Assembly: GCA_001798455.1 (NCBI GenBank)
Contig: MGSI01000123.1
Location: forward strand, 1 to 6,685
Length of the DNA: 6,685 nucleotides
Source: Deltaproteobacteria bacterium RIFCSPLOWO2_02_FULL_57_26
Lineage (GTDB): Bacteria > Desulfobacterota > Binatia > UBA9968
Reading direction: 5' to 3'
How positions within the stretch are numbered: the stretch's first letter is position 1; every line of letters starts with the position of its first letter. Under the pieces are notes generated by a model. The model was not told the DNA's origin, did not search any database, and worked only from the letters and a program-made list of their open reading frames with translations. A program made the translations under genes and the position numbers. This document shows positions 5,276-6,685 of this stretch, piece by piece.

Positions 5276-6253
5276 ATGAAGGTCAGCGTCCTCGACGATT
5301 ATCAGCACGCGCTCGTAGGAGCTCCCGCGATCCAACGCCTGCGCCAAAGAGCCCAGGTGGAAATCTATACGGAAAAGTTCGTCTCGGAAGAGGCGCTGAT
5401 CCGGGCCCTCAATGGCTCCCAGGTGATCATTCCGATGCGCGAGCGGACCCGCTTCCCAGCGCGACTGCTCGAGGCCCTCTCGGACCTCGAGATGATCGCC
5501 CAGACTGGCAACCACGCCTACCATATAGACCTCGAAGCGGCGACGGAAGCCGGGATCGTCATCACCATGGCGCCGGGCGGCGCTGGCGTCACCGAACTCA
5601 CCATCGGATTGATGATCTCCGTCATGCGGCAGATTCCCCGGAGTGATCAGGCGATGAGGCGTGGGGAGTGGCCGCTGGTCCTGGGCTATGTCCTCGGCGG
5701 CAAGACCTTGGGGATACTGGGGCTGGGAAAGGTTGGCGTCGAAGTCGCGCGCATCGCCTTAGCGCTGGGTATGAAGGTGATCGCCTGGGGTCCGACGCTA
5801 ACCCGGGAGCGCGCGGAAGCGGCGGGCGCGACCTACATGGCCCTGGAGGAGGTCTTAAAGAATGCCGATGTGGTGTCGGTTCACCTCAAGCTTTCCGACG
5901 AAAGCAAAGGCTTCCTGAACGAGGCGCGGATGCGCCTGATGAAGCGCTCGGCCTATCTGATCAATACGGCGCGGGGAGCGATCGTGGATGAACATGCGCT
6001 GGCGAAAATCCTCAAGGAAAAGGCCATTGCGGGGGCCGCGCTGGATGTGTTCGTGGAGGAGCCCTTGGGTGGGGACAGCCCGCTGCTCGATCTCGACAAC
6101 GTCGTCCTCTGCCCGCATTTGGGCTGGCCGACGGATACCGGCTTTCATGGATTCGCGGAAAATGCGGTGGAGAACATCCTCGACTACATGGACGGGAGAC
6201 TCACCCGCGCGGTGAATCCCGAAGCGTTGAAAAGGCGCAGGTCTGCAACATGA
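5276..6253 (+). CDS. D-2-hydroxyacid dehydrogenase (NAD(P)-dependent)
   Basis: This 325-residue protein belongs to the D-isomer-specific 2-hydroxyacid dehydrogenases, which interconvert 2-oxoacids and D-2-hydroxyacids with NAD(P)H. The order is catalytic-domain part 1 (about 1-100), the Rossmann domain (about 101-283) and a returning C-terminal segment. The nucleotide loop is LGILGLGKVG with Gly149, Gly151 and Gly154. The catalytic set is complete: Arg233 in NTARGAIVDE, Glu262 in DVFVEEPL and His281 in CPHLGWPT. After the second Rossmann strand, where NAD-specific members usually have Asp, the sequence is IAWGPTLTRERA, so cofactor preference is uncertain. The substrate is not predictable; relatives include phosphoglycerate, glycerate/hydroxypyruvate and formate dehydrogenases, but the length excludes a PGDH with ACT domain. 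The ATG lies two bases after the RidA stop with no strong ribosome-binding site, pointing to coupling; the stop overlaps the next start as ATGA. Cytoplasmic. Confidence 0.95.
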   Translation: MKVSVLDDYQHALVGAPAIQRLRQRAQVEIYTEKFVSEEALIRALNGSQVIIPMRERTRFPARLLEALSDLEMIAQTGNHAYHIDLEAATEAGIVITMAPGGAGVTELTIGLMISVMRQIPRSDQAMRRGEWPLVLGYVLGGKTLGILGLGKVGVEVARIALALGMKVIAWGPTLTRERAEAAGATYMALEEVLKNADVVSVHLKLSDESKGFLNEARMRLMKRSAYLINTARGAIVDEHALAKILKEKAIAGAALDVFVEEPLGGDSPLLDLDNVVLCPHLGWPTDTGFHGFAENAVENILDYMDGRLTRAVNPEALKRRRSAT

Positions 6254-6579
6254 GCGAGCTAACGCTGAGGCGCTGCGTTCCCTGCGAGGGAGGCGTGCCG
6301 CCGTTGGGGAGGACCGAGACGGAAAGGTTGCTCGCACAGCTCTCCGGGTGGTCGCTTAGCGGCAAGTGGATCTCCAAGGAATTTCAATTTAAGAACTTCA
6401 TCGAGGCGATGACGTTTGTCAACCGGGTAGCCGAGCTCGCCGAACAGGAGGGACACCACCCTGACATTCACATCCACTATAGTCGCGTGCGTTTCGATAT
6501 CTGGACCCACACGATCGGCGGGCTTTCGGAGAACGATTTTATCCTCGCGGCGAAGGTTGACATGCTGCGCGGCCTTTAG
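6250..6579 (+). CDS. Pterin-4a-carbinolamine dehydratase (4a-hydroxytetrahydrobiopterin dehydratase)
   Basis: The 109-residue product is a complete PCD/DCoH-family protein. The family dehydrates 4a-hydroxytetrahydropterin, returning the pterin cofactor after aromatic amino acid hydroxylation. The signature EGHHPDIHIHY gives His69 and His70, and WTHTIGGLSENDF gives His87; these match the three active-site histidines with the correct spacing. The N-terminal CVPCEGGVPPL and LSGW are also usual in bacterial members. ATG at 6250 overlaps the dehydrogenase stop (ATGA), with only a weak CAGG ahead of it, so translation is likely coupled. No phenylalanine hydroxylase gene is in the window. Comparative genomics has tied many such orphan members to molybdopterin metabolism, and a molybdenum hydroxylase lies about 5 kb upstream; that connection is inference. 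phhB is the common symbol when the hydroxylase is adjacent, so I leave the symbol empty. Confidence 0.95.
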   Translation: MSELTLRRCVPCEGGVPPLGRTETERLLAQLSGWSLSGKWISKEFQFKNFIEAMTFVNRVAELAEQEGHHPDIHIHYSRVRFDIWTHTIGGLSENDFILAAKVDMLRGL

Positions 6580-6608
6580 CCCCACCATCATTCGGGAAGC
6601 CCCGCTAA

Positions 6609-6685
6609 GTGCAAACGAAACCGCCCGGACCATCTGAGTCCCACCTGCAGCGGAAACTTAAGCAGCTCCCCATGCGGGTCGGGGT
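6609..6685 (+). CDS. uvrC: Start of a gene resembling the UvrC N-terminus, 3' truncated
   Basis: A frame opens at GTG 6609, directly after an in-frame TAA, and runs off the window after 25 codons. GGGAAG at 6594-6599 is nine bases upstream, a good ribosome-binding site. The residues LQRKLKQLPMRVGV resemble the beginning of excinuclease ABC subunit C, where a leucine-rich helix leads to LPxxPGVY at the edge of the GIY-YIG nuclease domain. The usual proline is Val here, and the tyrosine would be just outside. UvrC makes the 3' and 5' cuts in nucleotide excision repair. An in-frame ATG at 6672 would remove the helix and is less likely. The 29-bp gap before it shows no terminator, so it may be co-transcribed with the upstream genes. 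The identification rests on about a dozen residues. Confidence 0.5.
   Translation, partial: MQTKPPGPSESHLQRKLKQLPMRVG

Noticed and set aside
5855..6337. 160-codon open frame on the minus strand across the dehydrogenase and dehydratase genes
   Set aside because: Both plus-strand genes have complete catalytic motifs in this stretch.
6594..6685. Minus-strand gene end entering from the right edge (about 30 open codons)
   Set aside because: The plus-strand frame from GTG 6609 has a ribosome-binding site, an in-frame stop just before it and a UvrC-like N-terminus; the minus reading shows no known motif.

Overview
The window is a GC-rich, tightly packed stretch of bacterial chromosome in which every gene lies on the + strand. 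The organism looks like a Gram-negative (diderm): one protein carries a lipobox signal that predicts an outer-membrane lipoprotein, and its neighbour has a cleavable Sec signal. GC-rich genes separated by AT-rich or short-period repeat spacers fit uncultivated lineages near the former Deltaproteobacteria (Desulfobacterota, Binatota, NC10, Rokubacteria). That placement is an impression; no gene here fixes the taxon.

Layout. Positions 1-912 hold the C-terminal part of a molybdenum hydroxylase large subunit (xanthine dehydrogenase / aldehyde oxidase / CoxL superfamily), cut by the left edge. A 73-bp AT-rich spacer built from two opposed 7-bp repeat arrays follows. The matching [2Fe-2S] small subunit is at 989-1465. 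It is coupled by a 4-base TTGA overlap to a TPR-like lipoprotein (1462-2397), which is coupled by a 4-base GTGA overlap to an 800-residue exported alpha-helical repeat protein (2394-4796). I recognise neither of these two as a named family. A 90-bp spacer follows, holding an 8-bp tandem array that contains a perfect G3N5 four-run pattern and ends in a strong ribosome-binding site. A second compact run then begins: a RidA-family protein without the catalytic arginine (4887-5273), a D-2-hydroxyacid dehydrogenase (5276-6253), a pterin-4a-carbinolamine dehydratase (6250-6579) and, at the right edge, the first 25 codons of a gene that resembles the UvrC N-terminus (6609 onward).

How the genes may work together. 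The two molybdenum hydroxylase subunits form one enzyme with its electron-transfer partner; an FAD subunit is not visible and could lie upstream. The lipoprotein and exported solenoid are probably made together and may act together in the envelope, but their link to the hydroxylase rests only on overlap and order. RidA, the dehydrogenase and the dehydratase form a probable small-metabolite operon dealing with reactive enamines/imines, 2-oxoacids and pterins. No aromatic amino acid hydroxylase is present, so the pterin dehydratase may serve another pterin, possibly linked to molybdopterin. The strongest leads for novelty are the two periodic spacers and the unrecognised lipoprotein/solenoid pair. 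No RNA genes, insertion sequences or CRISPR arrays were seen, and no gap exceeds 300 bases.
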